DNA of 64,000 nucleotides from positions 26,678,300 to 26,742,299 of the forward strand of contig NC_084808.1 of assembly GCF_963583255.1 (NCBI RefSeq). Reading direction: 5' to 3'. Position 1 is the stretch's first letter. Every line of letters starts with the position of its first letter. Below the pieces are notes generated by a model. That model was not told the origin of the DNA and did not search any database. It saw only the letters and a list, made by a program, of their open reading frames with translations. The position numbers and the translations under genes were made by a program. Origin of the DNA: Pyrus communis (taxonomy: Eukaryota; Streptophyta; Magnoliopsida; Rosales; Rosaceae). This document shows positions 1 through 12,976 of this stretch, in pieces.

Positions 1-1012
1 TACCATAATTATGCATACTGTTGCATGGTGCTGAGGAGGCCCAGGTAAGCTACATTTCAAATACATTTGATATACGTATGAAATACGTTTGGGATACGAT
101 TGAAATACTATCATCACATGCATTAGTAGTGGCACACATTTATATATGTGTATTTGGTGTTGTGGGCGCACAGGTAAGTGCCAGGTAAGTGGTATTCATG
201 TTTGTATTCAGTAGTAGCTTGAGATGCTTAGAGAGCTCATAATCTGCACCCCCGGTGTTAGTGCTCCCGCCCGAGGCCAGGGCACAGCCTTCACGTGTAT
301 GTTCACCAGCACCGCATGCTCGCCTTGGATCCAAGTTAGGTGCAAGCCTGTCGTACAGACTACATTAGGTGGTTCCGACTTGTAGGTGACCCGCGATTTA
401 TCGCACAGCTTCACGTGATCGTAGCACTAGAGCATATATATATTACACCCAGCCTTTCGTACAGACCACGTTAGGTGGTTCCGACTCGTGTGCAGATTCA
501 GTTATTGAGTTTGAGATTTGAGCTCTATATGCAGCCGTACAGGTCACGTTAGGTGACTCCCGGCTGCCAGATTATATGTTATTGACGTGAATTATGCTTG
601 AGCACTTACATTTCATTATGAGGCTTTGACATGGCACATTCTTGAGCATGATTGATATATCTTTGAGCATCACTGGCATATCTATACATACGTATATATG
701 TTATTTTCTGGGAAACTATACTTGTTTTATAGCGAGGGGTTAGTATATGCAAAAGAGAAAAGAAGGTTTTGAATACGTTCGTTTTGCTGACCCACTCAAT
801 TTTGTTTTGCGCCCCTCCAGGTTTAAGGAAATGCAAAGGTGTGGTGACTACGAGGAAGTTCAACGGTGTTCTGACAGAATGGACCAAATAAGGACTCACC
901 TTCGGGTGTTTTATTTTAGAAGTTGTATATTTTAAAGCTTCCGAACTGTGCAAATGGTTACGTCACTCTCACGTGACGGCCAGCATGCCCTCCTTCGGGA
1001 CGGGGTGTGTCA
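1..1012 (+). mobile_element. 3' part of an LTR (same family as the solo LTR at 44035-46225)
   Basis: The segment ends in GGGGTGTGTCA at 1012, matching the GTGTGTCA terminus of the LTR at 44035-46225 (which lies on the other strand). Shared blocks include ATGGTTACGTCAC close to the end, the CACCCCCGGTGTTAGTGCTC region, and a repeated CGTACAGACCACGTTAGGTG motif around 350, 460 and 535. No retroelement protein is visible. The element continues off the left edge, so it may be a solo LTR or the 3' LTR of a full copy. The ORFs inside it are not genes. Confidence 0.75.
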
Positions 1013-3308
1013 AAATATATTCATTTAATGTTAAAAATGTTACAATTAGTATATTTATATTTATGACTAAATTTTTTATCATATATTTTTAGTTTTACTT
1101 TGTACCCATTTTTAATTTGTACCAATTTTCTTTTCAGTTTTAATTTGTACCCATATATTAATTTCTTTTTGTGCCCATATTTTTTAAAGTTTATTTGTAT
1201 TTGTACCCATATATTTTTTTTATTTGTACCTTTTATTTTGCTAAATGTACCCATGCCAATTATATGTACCCATTCATGTAAAACTTTTTAATCTTAAAAT
1301 GTACTCATTCTTAAATATACCAATTTGTTATATGTAAAATGTACAAATTTTTTTATATAAAATATATTCAATTTTTTTCTAATCCATTTTTAAACTTATA
1401 TGGGTGCATTTTTTTTTTTTTTTTTAAAATGTATCCATGTCAAGTTTAATCGAAGAAATTTACTAATGTTATTAAGCCTATTTTTGTTTTTTTTTTTTTT
1501 TTTTTTTGTGATTTTGAAGAATGTACCCATGTTTACACACACACACACACACAATAGTATATTTATATTTTAATATTTTTAATCCCACAAATTATGGTTT
1601 TTTGTATTTAAAATCTCACCTATATAAACAACTAAAATTTCTAATTTTTAATTTAAAAAATATAGTAACGTACATAGAAATAAATTATCACATTAATTTC
1701 AGGGACCTTGATCAAAAATTAAAAACCAACAAGGTTTCAATAAAAAAATATTCATAACTAAGGACCACATCCAAAGTCTCCCTTAAAAATATAGGGAGGC
1801 ACGGACTCAAACCCGTGCACAGGTAGATAGCAAAAGCAACCCTTGCCAAATCGGCTATGACAACTTTATTTAATATGCTCACGTTTATAGTATATATGTA
1901 GTATATTACAAAGGTTTTTAAATTTAGGGGCCTCAAAAAATGGGGGCTCTATGCGGTCGCACTCCTCACACCCCCTCAAGGCCGGCCCTGGTTCATACCA
2001 ACACACAAAATTGAAATCAATAATCTATATTATAATAAAGTAATGAAGTTGTCCCCAATCATTTCAACAATATCATATGAAAGAACCAGATCAAAATCAT
2101 ATGAAAGTGCCAGATCAGACTCGTTCAAAAGAGCCAGCACCATCTCCTTGTAACTTAAAATCATCTGCCATACCAACCTATGTATCCATTTTAGTGTCTA
2201 TCGTCTACACATTTGATTTCAGATATGCTAATATTATTGTTAATCGAAAATCGAAAAATTTCAAACACATGAGAATTGACCATTGCAACACTGAATCGAG
2301 TTCTTAACATGTACTCTTCTTTGTCTAGCTAATTTCACATGCCTACAACAAATAAAATAGTTGAATAATTTCAATATAACTACCAAATTAAATCATTCAA
2401 AACCAAATCTCCTTTTTTGTACCCGCTAAAAGTACATATATGAATATCAAACGAAAACCTCAAATTATCATAGCATTCCCTTTCTATTTTAACTTTTGAA
2501 AAAGGAAACACAAATGGAAGAAAAAATTCAACAATTTTATCTTGTAAATCATTACTACAGAGAGTCAAAAGCACTTCAATTATGGAAGGAGGGAAAAGGG
2601 GTGCAAATAACTGGTGCTCAATAGAAATCACTGCATGGTCATCAACTCTTTGTAAGCAAAGATTAGAAAAGTTTAGGATCTAGCATGATAGTTTCAGTTA
2701 CTTAAGATTTTTCAATGTTCGCAATCATTCTGTTGCTATATTAACTAATGTGTTGGCAATGACATATAATGCATATAAAGCTACTTACATCGCAATAAGC
2801 AAAACGTGATGAGTGTGACTGAACATGCCATTACGCACAACCTTGGGAGCTTTTGTCCCAATTCAAATCAGTATAAGTGTTTTCTTCATATCATCATATT
2901 ACGATTGAAACTATCCTATTGTACACATATACTACGATGCAAAGAGGGCCAAAAGATTGCATAATTGGAAACAAAGGATAAAGGGAAAGGAGATCAGAGG
3001 CTTACTATTCAGGATCCATGATTGTGAGTCGTTAAAGACCAAGCGATCACGCTGCAAACGCTAATATCTCTGATCAATTGAAGGGGGGTGATAATGCCAA
3101 AGTGGCCCCTTGAACAAGTAACAAAGGTGATGTCCATCAAGCCTTTGAAAAGGTGCACTATACTGCATAAACATGGGGAATGCGAAAAATAAGAATTATA
3201 AAAACTAAAGTCAATCAAACTCATGGATCTACCTTTATCTGAACATCTTCGACCCAAATTTTATTACATCAGAACTATCATAGACATTCATTGAGTAATG
3301 AGTGATTA
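1013..3308. other. AT-rich intergenic stretch with TGTACCCAT repeats
   Basis: No convincing gene. Between about 1100 and 1530 the 9-mer TGTACCCAT or a one-base variant recurs about nine times in poly-T/AT-rich DNA, with an (AC)n run near 1535-1552. At 1795-1860 the minus strand shows a tRNA B-box-like GGTTTGAGTCC. At 1925-1990 the segment GCGGTCGCACTCCTCAC...GGCCGGCCCTG resembles a hAT-type transposon end, but no partner terminus was found. At 2380-3257 there are short minus-strand open stretches I do not recognise. Confidence 0.5.
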
Positions 3309-3522
3309 AGTACTGATTTGGTACTGAGGTGTTTTTATAAAAAATGGGTATAAAAAAAAGCTGAGCTCAAAATGGTGTTTGATAAACACTTAAAAACAAC
3401 TTATTTTCACAGTTTTGGGTAAAAAAAAAAAATTGAAAACGTGAAGCAGCAAAAATGAGTTTATTCTCATAGCACAACAGAAGCAATTTTTTTTTCAAAG
3501 CACAGCAATACCAAACTAGGCC
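3309..3522. mobile_element. Tourist/Harbinger-type MITE, 214 bp
   Basis: The imperfect terminal inverted repeats read CTGATTTGGTACTGAGGTG on the left and, as reverse complement, CTAGTTTGGTATTGCTGTG on the right. They are flanked by TTA (3306-3308) and TAA (3523-3525). A 3-bp TTA/TAA target and the TTTGGTA terminus fit non-autonomous PIF/Harbinger elements. There is no coding capacity. Confidence 0.6.
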
Positions 3523-3747
3523 TAAAAAGCTGTCAATTTTGGATTAAGGCCTTTTCTTTCGTATAATGCACGGTAATGAGATTTTGAAATTTTAACAAAC
3601 AACACCTCTATTCCTATTTAATTACCATTATGCAGCTGATGGCAAGTAATCATATTATTTGAGTCAAGTGTGTTTTCAGTTTTGGTATAGATTAAATATA
3701 GCAATGAAGACCGGTGTACAAGGAGAAACAATTTGATTAGATAAATA

Positions 3748-4052
3748 GAAAATTGTAGCAATGGTCATTCAACTTTAACTTAATTAGAATAATGGTTTTT
3801 CAACAAAAAATCTGCGATCATTGGTCCCTTAACTTGTCAATACGTAGAGATATGATCATTTTCTTTAATTCTGTCAAAACTTCAGTAAAAAAATGAGTCA
3901 CGTTTGTGGCACAAGAGGCTGAATGAAAGGACAAATAAGCAAAACAAAAAGTTTTGACGCAGTTAACGAAAATGACCATAACTGCAAGTTTTGACGAGTT
4001 AAGGGACCAATAGTCATGAATTTCTAGTTGAACAACTATTGCTATAATTTCC
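3748..4052. mobile_element. MITE with about 25-bp terminal inverted repeats
   Basis: The left end, TTGTAGCAATGGTCATTCAA, matches the reverse complement of the right end, TTATAGCAATAGTTGTTCAA. The roughly 300-bp interior carries further inverted matches (GGTCCCTTAACT and AGTTAAGGGACC). It has no ORF of interest. It sits about 500 bp upstream of the RPOT start. The exact outer boundary and target duplication are unclear. Confidence 0.6.
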
Positions 4053-4179
4053 TCGTAAGTAAAAACAGGGCATTCTTGGAAAAATATTAAATTATTTTGG
4101 GTGTGAGAGAATAGTAAAAGAAGTGGGTTGTCCAAAAGAAAAAAAATCAAGGATAAACAGAAATTCCTACAAAATTAAC

Positions 4180-4560
4180 ACGAAGCCCACCGCCGCATAA
4201 ACAAATCAAACTAGTGGGTCAGCCCAATTAGTTTTGAGTTGTAAAACGGGTCGACTCGGGACAACTTGTAGCCGAAGCCGACGGTCCAACGGCTTTATCA
4301 AACACAGAGAGAACGTAGGTTTAAGCAGGGTTTAGAGGCGGCCGCTCACCCAGTCACTCCTCCTTCCTCCCGCCACCCACCTCCTAGAGATCCCAGTTTT
4401 CCGGTTCATTTATACAGTTTTTATTTTTATCACTAAATTTTGTATTTTTCTTATAAGCTTCCAATTTTCTGCTACTCCGATAGTTGAAGATTTTTTATGT
4501 CCCGTAATCTTTCATCTCCTCCAACTTTGATTGATTAGTTTGCAGTATTCACTGGGAATT
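4180..4560 (+). promoter_or_regulatory. promoter and 5' UTR region of the RPOT gene
   Basis: This GC-richer island interrupts AT-rich DNA. It contains two telo-box-like stretches (AGGTTTAAGC and AGGGTTTAGAGG, 4316-4339), and the pyrimidine-rich leader at about 4350-4390 is typical of housekeeping plant leaders. No clear TATA box is visible. An in-frame TGA at 4528-4530 lies 30 bases upstream of the ATG at 4561, so the protein cannot extend further upstream on this exon. Confidence 0.45.
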
Positions 4561-7500
4561 ATGTGGAGAAACTTCGCCAAAAAGGTTGCTTCCAGAAAGG
4601 CAAATCTTTCCTCACAGTTTCATTTGGGTTCTGCTACTTCTTCTTCGGTGAAATTTTATCAAGAATCGAGCTTTCTCGAGAAAACCAGGCATTTCGAGGC
4701 CCGGAACTGCCCAAACAATGGGTTTTTGGTGATGGGTTATCGACAAATTGGCGATAAAGCTTCCCAGAAGGACGAATTGGGTAGATGCAGTTTGATGAAT
4801 CCGAGTTACTCTCATGCCGTTTCTCGGTTTTGTAGCTATGCCAGAGGCTATGCCAGTGCCGCCGAGGCCATTGCTTCGACAGATGGGGAGGAAGACTCGT
4901 CAGGGTCTGAAGAAATTCAGGAATTGTTGGATGATTTGATCAGAGAGAACAACAAGGTGGAGTCCCATTTCAAGCAGACGAAGAAAGTGGTGGGTGGTAT
5001 GGGAGTAGGGAAGTACAATCTCCTCCGGAAGAGGCAAATAAAGCTGGAGACTGAGGCGTGGGAGGAGGCGGCCAATGAGTACCAAGAGCTTTTAGTGGAC
5101 ATGTGTGAGCAGAAGCTTGCACCCAATTTGCCATACATTAAGTCATTGTTTCTTGGCTGGTTTGAGCCTTTACGAAACGCCATTGCAGAGGACCAAGAGG
5201 CCTGCAGACAGCCGAACAGTAGAGTGAGTCATGCTCCGTATTTTGATCACTTGCCAGCTGATAAGATGGCGGTCATCACAATGCACAAGTTGATGGGGCT
5301 GTTGATGACAAATAATGGCGGAGTAGGGAGTGTCAGGGTAGTCCAAGCTGCTTGTGCGATAGGTGAAGCCATTGAGAATGAGGTATGCGAGCTCACTATT
5401 TTCTTATTTGGTAAATTTTATAGCTGTGCTGAATTTGACTTTGGTTCCTAAGCTGCCTGTACTTTGAACATTCATTTTGGCTAGGATTTTAGTTAGTGAT
5501 CAACTATCAGTTTGTTCGGTTTGGTAGAATATCATTACTTAAACTCCTTGTGTTCACACAAATGTGAACTTCGGTTTCTAGGATTATATATATTTGTAAT
5601 GTATAAAACTGAGTCCCTTGATGTCTCATGCCTTCATGACTAGTTGAAGGCTTTTCTCATGAGGTAGTAATGCTTCTTTCAACATCCAGTGAAATAATAG
5701 CGAAATAATGTTGACATTCTATTTTCCATTTATCGTTGGCTTTGAACATCTTAGGAGTTAAATATAGTAATCATGTGTATCAGGTTAGGATACACAGGTT
5801 TTTGGAGAAGACAAAGAAGAAGAAGAACCTTACTGATAAGAAGCCTGAAGATGAATCTGATCCTGTGGCCATTGAACAAGAGAAACTAATGATCAGCGAG
5901 CAAGAGAAATTGACCAAAGAAAAAGAGAGACTTAGGAAAAAGGTTAACAAACTGATAAAAAAACAGAAAATGAAGCAAGTAAGGGAGATTGTGAAGGAAC
6001 AAGAAGACTTGAAGCCATGGGGTCAGGAAGCCCATGTTAAGGTTTGTGATGCTTATAGATTTAAATAAGGAAATTATCTTGTTATTGTTGTTGCTATATT
6101 ATCTTGGTCCTTGTACTTGCCAGGTTGGCTGTCGATTGATACAGTTGTTGATGGACACAGCTTATATACAACCTCCGGTTGATCAATCAGGAGATGGTTC
6201 ACTCAATATACGCCCTGCATTTGTACATGTTCTTAAGACTATCACTAAAGACACACAGTAAGAAATGTTGAATCTTTGTTTTACTTAGACCCTCTCTTTG
6301 TCTTGTGTCTATCTAGCTCTCCATCAGTGTCTATATTCTTATACTTCTGTGGGTTTCTTGTAATAGGAAGACTAGTAGGAGATATGGTGTGATACAATCC
6401 GACCCATTAGTTCGCAAAGGCATGGAGAAAACTGTAAGTAGAACAAATTTAAAGCTGATTTGGCTCATGCTCATAATTCTAGTTTGCTTTTTATCTGTTT
6501 TTGTTCTTGCTGACTTACAAGACTATTTTTACAAATGTATTTATACCTGAGTGAAAACTCTACTGATTTCTGTTCTGTCCGAGCAGGCAAGGCACATGGT
6601 CATTCCTTATATGCCTATGTTGGTACCCCCTATCAACTGGACAGGGTATGTAGTGTTTAGATTAGTTGGACTTTGTAGTTTTAAATTAGCTAGATTAAGC
6701 ACTCTGCGGGTTTTTGGCCGACTCTTATTGCCTGTTCGTATACTTTGGCAGGTACGACAGAGGTGCATATTTATTCTTACCATCCTATGTTATGCGAACT
6801 CATGGAGCAAAACAACAACGCCAAGTTGTTAAAAGGACACCTAGGACGCAATTAGAACCTGTTTTTGAGGTTTGAAATCCACAGGCACTGTTACTGTTAG
6901 TTTCTGCACTGTATCTGCTCCTGCCTTTAGAATTCATGCACAAGCTTTAATTCATCAGAAACATCCCTTAAATGTTTCCTCCAGTGCGAGGGTTCTCACT
7001 TGTACTTATTAGTTCTTCCCCTAATCTCTTGATTGTTCTCTGTATTTAGGCCCTGGATACTCTTGGAAGTACCAAATGGAGGGTGAACAAACGGGTTCTT
7101 GGTGTAATAGATAGGATATGGGCTAACGGAGGCCGTCTTGCTGACTTGGTTGACTGTGAAGATGTGGGTAACTCTTAACTGGTTTTGGTTTTTCGTACTT
7201 CCATGTTTTGACTGAAGCTATATAGTTTTGCTGCAATGTGGCATTAACATTTAATTCAGCATCTTGGTAGTTGGTACTACTGGTTTTATCAATAAATAAT
7301 CTTCATTTTTCTTCCTGCTTTAAAAAGGTTCCATTGCCTGAAGAACCGGACACAGAGGATGAGACAGAAATAAAAAAATGGAAGTGGAAAGTTAAAGATG
7401 CAAAGAAGGAAAATAGTGAGAGACACTCACAGCGGTGTGATATAGAACTCAAGCTTGCTGTAAGAATCATTCTCGTTAAGCTAAATAATGCAGCACTCTT

Positions 7501-10230
7501 GGATACTCTGCTATTAAGTAGGTTTCACTAAATGGATACAGGTATCTCGAAAAATGAAGGATGAGGAAGGCTTCTACTACCCGCACAACCTCGATTTCCG
7601 TGGTCGTGCTTACCCCATGCACCCATATCTAAACCATCTTGGTTCCGATATGTGCCGAAGCATCTTGGAGTTTTCAGAGGGACGGCGTCTTGGAAAGTTA
7701 GGCTTACGGTGGTTGAAGATACATTTGGCAAATTTATATGCTGGTGGTGTGGACAAACTCTCCTTTGATGGACGAGTAGCATTTACTGAGAATCATGTTG
7801 ACGAAATTTTTGATTCAGCAGACAGACCTCTTGAAGGGAGGCGCTGGTGGTTGGGTGCAGAGGATCCTTTCCAATGCTTGGCAGCATGCATTAATCTCGC
7901 TGAAGCATTGAGAAGCCCCTCTCCGGAGACTACTGTTTCATATATGCCCGTCCACCAGGTAATTTTTCTCTCGAAATTTTAATATCTTAAAAACTTACAA
8001 ACAATATTCAGTGATTTGGTACAGATGGTTTTGTATCCAATATTGATCTCAGTTCTCTTTTTGCGTTGCAAGGATGGTTCATGTAACGGTTTACAACATT
8101 ATGCTGCTCTTGGAAGGGACAGGGTAATTAACCTTTTTAATTTTAAATGTTAAATAAGGTTCAATATTCCTTACCTAGCAATTATACTTTATACCTCAAC
8201 TGCTTGTGTGAGTTCTTGTTTTGTTGATCAAACTGCTCATCTCTTTCTTTGTTTTTTTTAGCTCGGAGCTGCTGCTGTTAATCTTGTGGGGGGAGAAAAA
8301 CCTGCAGATGTTTACTCAGGAATTGCTGCCAGGTAACTATTACTCTCCGAGATGAGTTGGAGGGAAAACATACATTTTTTGGGTGTCGTTGCATTTTTAT
8401 AGATGAAAAACCTAGAGGAGTAAGCAACCTGATTCATTCCCTAAAAATATCTGTTCTCAGAAAAGGATTACAATTTGGTTATTTCCCTTGAAATTTACCA
8501 CTGATTATTGATATCATTCTTATTAATTTGTCTCGGTGAAATTTGTGTTCCTATGCAGGGTACTCGATATAATGCGGAGCGATGCAGAGAAGGATCCTGC
8601 CACTAATCCAAATGCATTGCATGCTAGGCTTTTAGTCAATCAGGTTAATATCTTGCAAAAGTGGATCCGTGTGAACCTTTTCATTGGATAATGAAGCTGA
8701 AATAGTTTGCAAAAATGTTACAAATTTTGTAGAATTTTCCCAGTATTTATGACTTGGCAGCACAATAAGGTTGCAAACATATTATTTGGCTTGCTTTGTA
8801 AAGAAAAGAATTTACTTTAGCTCTGCTCTTTGCTGCTGCTTAATATGATGTTTCTAATGTTTGGCTTTTGTGATGGGAAATTTTAGGTGGATCGTAAATT
8901 GGTGAAGCAGACAGTTATGACTTCTGTATATGGCGTTACTTATGTTGGTGCACGTGATCAAATTAAGAGGAGATTAAAAGAGCGTGGTAACATAACTGAT
9001 GACTCAGCGCTGTTTGCTGCAGCTTGCTATGCTGCAAGGGTAAGTGAATAAAACTATTGTGTTTCTGTGTCCAATATGTCTGTGTAAGTCTATTGATTAT
9101 TTTACTCTCTGAGCAGACCACCTTGACTGCACTAGGAGAGATGTTTGAAGCTGCAAGAAGTATTATGAGCTGGCTCGGTGAATGTGCAAAGGTCTGTTTC
9201 ATCTATGTTGTTGTCTATTTGTTCTTCATAAGATGTGTGAATGGTGTAATTGTTAATTGCTTCAATAGCTAAGCACATGCACAAGGGATAGATGTGGATT
9301 CTATGTTTGATACTATCACGCCTTTAACTAAGTCTGTATTGTTCTCATGCTAGTCCTGACAGCGATATTTGAACAAAAATAGGTGATAGCTTCGGAGAAT
9401 CATCCAGTTCAGTGGACCACTCCCCTTGGACTTCCCGTTGTACAACCCTACCGACAATTAGGAAGGCATCTTGTAATATTCTTAACAACTTCTAAGAACT
9501 TCCAATATGGCTATATATTTTACTTAATAATGAAAAGACTCAGAGTTATCATCTCTTCTAAAAAAAAAAAAAAAAAAAAACACTAGAGAGTTTTTCGTTT
9601 TAAGGCAAGCATGTAAATAAGGTGCTGCTTTGAAAATGCAGATTAAGACTTCCCTTCAGGTGTTGACGTTACAAAGAGAAACTGACAGGGTCATGGTTAA
9701 ACGGCAGAGGACAGCCTTTCCCCCAAATTTTGTTCACTCCCTTGACGGTTCCCACATGATGATGACTGCTGTTGCCTGCAAGAAAGCAGGCTTAAATTTT
9801 GCAGGTTTCTACTGGATTTTTATTTCCTATTGTCTTTTGCTCTCTTGTATAGGGTAGTACATTTACATGTACTGCTAATGATCACAGGAGTGCACGATTC
9901 ATATTGGACACATGCATGTGACGTTGACGAAATGAATAGGATACTAAGGGAGAAGTTTGTTGAACTCTACAAGGCACCGATACTGGAGAATGTGAGTATC
10001 TTTGATGATGCTGATATTTGTTTGCCTAGTGAAAATACGTAAAAATACACATTGTTGGCGTTTGCTGACTGGATTCCCATGTTATATTGCCTATTAATTT
10101 GTTACTTTTATGTCTACAGTTGTTGGAGAGTTTTCAAGAGTCTTTCCCCAACTTGACTTTTCCGCCATTACCAGATCGTGGAGACTTCGATCTCAGAGAC
10201 GTTCTCGAATCTCCCTATTTCTTCAACTAG
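4561..10230 (+). CDS. RPOT2: phage-type DNA-dependent RNA polymerase of organelles (RPOT2/RPOTmp-like)
   Basis: Nucleus-encoded single-subunit T7-like RNA polymerase that transcribes mitochondrial and, for RPOT2-type members, also plastid genes. I join 18 exons: 4561-5382, 5784-6041, 6124-6257, 6367-6433, 6587-6645, 6752-6869, 7050-7163, 7328-7459, 7542-7958, 8073-8123, 8272-8332, 8559-8643, 8887-9039, 9117-9191, 9383-9472, 9642-9804, 9887-9991, 10120-10230. Total 3,015 bases, 1,004 aa, close to the family's usual 1,000. The N-terminus ([13 protein letters not shown]) is basic and Ser-rich, as expected for a transit peptide. Conserved motifs: [12 protein letters not shown] near residue 582, motif [18 protein letters not shown] near 707, motif [17 protein letters not shown] near 773, and motif [11 protein letters not shown] near 935, so the catalytic Asp, Lys and Tyr positions are kept. 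The ending ESPYFFN is typical. RPOT2 is preferred over RPOT1 on overall resemblance (for example [13 protein letters not shown]), which is recall, not alignment. Intact throughout. Confidence 0.95.
9560..9581. repeat. poly-A run in RPOT intron 15
   Basis: An uninterrupted adenine run of about 21 bases inside the intron between exons 15 and 16. It is a simple repeat, useful only as a polymorphic marker. Confidence 0.8.
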
Positions 10231-12976
10231 TCTGATCGAGATGATTGTTAGGCGGGGGTGCCCTTCTTGGTTGATTGAGTTCCCACAGTTCATTCAATCA
10301 CAAGGTGATGAAATTTGATTTATTTTCTCTCATTCAAGGACGTGAGATGGTCAAGGAGAGCGAGCTCCGATGAGGAAAAAAAAAAACTTCATGTTCGTCT
10401 GCTGCTCGTACGTGTACATATGTCGAGAAGGGCTATCTTCACCAATTAGCTGGAGATATCCCACCGGGCTTGGCCGTCTTCTGCATCCACTGTTTTGAAC
10501 GGATTGGGGAAATAAGATGGTCACCAAGCAGCATTCGAGAAAATTAAGACATCCCCGTGGAAGTATGGCAAAGAAAAATTAAATCACCAAGAGTTGATAG
10601 GAAAACGCCGATAGACGAACATTGTGGACGTCACTTGTGTTTGTAAATTTTTGTTTCGTTACGATTCATTTCAACAGGAAATGTAAAATAAGTTGATGTA
10701 ATGATTGTTGATTCTTGCTCACTGAATTTTGAAGCAGAATTCATATGATTTTATTTGAAATTTACACAGGAAATTACATAGGTTGTACTGGATATACAAA
10801 TACTGTTTTGTTTTTGTTCGAGATCTTCAACATTATGCATTAAAGCAAGTTCAAAGCAGAACAACGGGCTGGTGACTCATTTCTTATCACATCGATATTG
10901 TCCCTCAATTTTCATTTTCATTTTTTTCAATTTTCATTTTTATAAATTATAATAATACATACGCGATGGATCAGAGACAAGAAAACTTGAGTGTTTACTG
11001 GTGTTTTCAAATGGCAATGCTCTTCCTTAAGAGTCATTCTTCTTTTAGGACTCGGTCGTAACAAACTTGACTGGACCGGGTCCAATTTTAAAGAAGGTTG
11101 GTGGCAGCAATTGAGTCATCTTGACTTCTTCCGTTCCACCTGAAAATTGTTATTGACCTGGGAAATGTTGAACTTGGTACCAGGATTAAAAGAAATTATG
11201 GGAGAACTTTGGTTTTAAGAAAATTTCGTAATCCGTCATTTACCACTGAACCACCAACTTGTGGTTAAAGTTTGGTTGTACTGAGGACTCTGGAAATCAC
11301 AAGTGCATAACAGCCCTGCTGCGTTTCTATTACTCTTCAAAAAGCAAGGAAGAACTAATAAGCGTCGATGATTATGTAGAAAACATGCTTGAGAACCAGA
11401 AAACAATCTAGCCCTTGGCATCAGACAGCCTGCAAAGTGCAAAAAGTGCTCCTTTCGTGGAAAAGTTGGTTCAGAAAAGCATTTATGTGTCATGCCGAAT
11501 TTGTGACTCTCTCACACACGTTTTGTCTCCTGATACTGACGCTGTTCGTCTTAGGTTTTGTACTTAGTTGAACCTATTGATGATACTTATTTGTGTTTTT
11601 TTGCAAAATTGTATTAATCCGTCCATTTTCTTCACTACAAGTAAATGTTTTAATAATTTGTATATGCGTTTTTTTTTTCCCGTAAAAATGATATATGATT
11701 GATGAACTGAAATAAAGCACAACTTTTATTACGTACAAGCTAGTTAATTACATGCATGAATGCATGCATGTGCAGCTTCATGCACTACTATTATTGAACG
11801 AGTAGTGCTACACTTACCATTTATATGTACAATCTCTCTAATAGATTATAGAGGTAGGGCTCACCGACACATATGGATCTTATCTCTATTAAAAAAATGG
11901 TACAAATAGATGATATGAATAACATTTTTGTTATTGAACACACCACTACACAAATGACCAATCCACATAGATAGAAATTGTGTTTATTCATTTCTCACAC
12001 ACACACACACATATATATATTACAGTAAAATGTAATAAGGGTTTTCAGTGACGTAGCTACACACACACACACACACATATATATATGTGATAACGCTTTA
12101 TAGTTATTCTAAATAACTTCGGAATAATACATTGATAGGGATGATTTTGACATTTTCGTGATTACGTATGTAGTGTTACAACTTGCACTGCAAGAAAGTC
12201 AAATAACCAACAGTGCTCGAATACTATATTGAAGTTCTGAAGAAAACTCTACCTTGTTAGACCCATTCAAAACCTTCGTTATAAAAAATGCAGACCGTAA
12301 TTTTCTTACCAACGCAATCCTCAGGGCGTAGTGGAGAACGAAAGAATCATATAATAACAGCGTAACGCAATGGAAATCCTATCCTGTTGGAAGACTAGAT
12401 GCAAAATTGACCAATACCAGCGGCTTTCTTAGGTGTCCATCAGAAGGAAATTTTTTAACCAAACCAGAAGCGACTGCTAGCTGACCAAATCTTGTGCACA
12501 CCTGCTCCTAAGTATCCAAGTAAACGATAAGTACTTTCTGCACTGAGATTACAGAAACCTTCAAACGATTGTCGGTGACTGGTAATCGAAAGTCTCGCCT
12601 TTCCAGAGTCTTCTGCAGAGCAACTTCAATTTGATGTCGGTAGGAGCCTTCTGATGAACTCGTTTTCTTTTTCGAGCCTTTTACACTTCCTATGTGTCTG
12701 AGAATTATGAGTCTGCAGGGAAAAAAATAATAATAATAACAAGCCAATTTTCCGAGGTGCTAGACCGCGATAGAAACGTGATATTTCATTTTTGAGTACA
12801 CATCATCGAAACTAATCAGCAGCAAAGTATAGCAGATATGTTACTGACTAGGATTAAGTAGATAGCATGAAAAAATTGAAGTGATTAACCTTTATTAACT
12901 TCATTAGTTGCAAATCATTTTTCAGTTAAAGCTACCATAAGCGGTACAAATTAACCTGTCTCGTTCTTCTCTTCAG
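10231..12976. other. intergenic: RPOT 3' UTR, microsatellites, U-box gene upstream region
   Basis: The first 500 bases are probably the RPOT 3' UTR. No gene is recognisable after that. Two (AC)n(AT)n microsatellites lie at about 11996-12022 and 12060-12087, and an (ATA)n run near 12724-12738. A possible degenerate inverted-repeat element sits at about 11800-11940. The TCTCTTCAG at 12968-12976 looks like a splice acceptor for the U-box gene, so an untranslated or short coding exon may lie within this stretch. I could not place it. Confidence 0.5.

Noticed and set aside
1795..1865. Minus-strand tRNA-like B box (GGTTTGAGTCC)
   Set aside because: No matching A box, cloverleaf or SINE tail was found, so neither a tRNA nor a SINE is claimed.
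2380..3257. Two minus-strand ORFs of about 83 codons
   Set aside because: Both lack recognisable domains, and the first residues come from non-ATG codons or chance frames. They may be remnants but cannot be supported.
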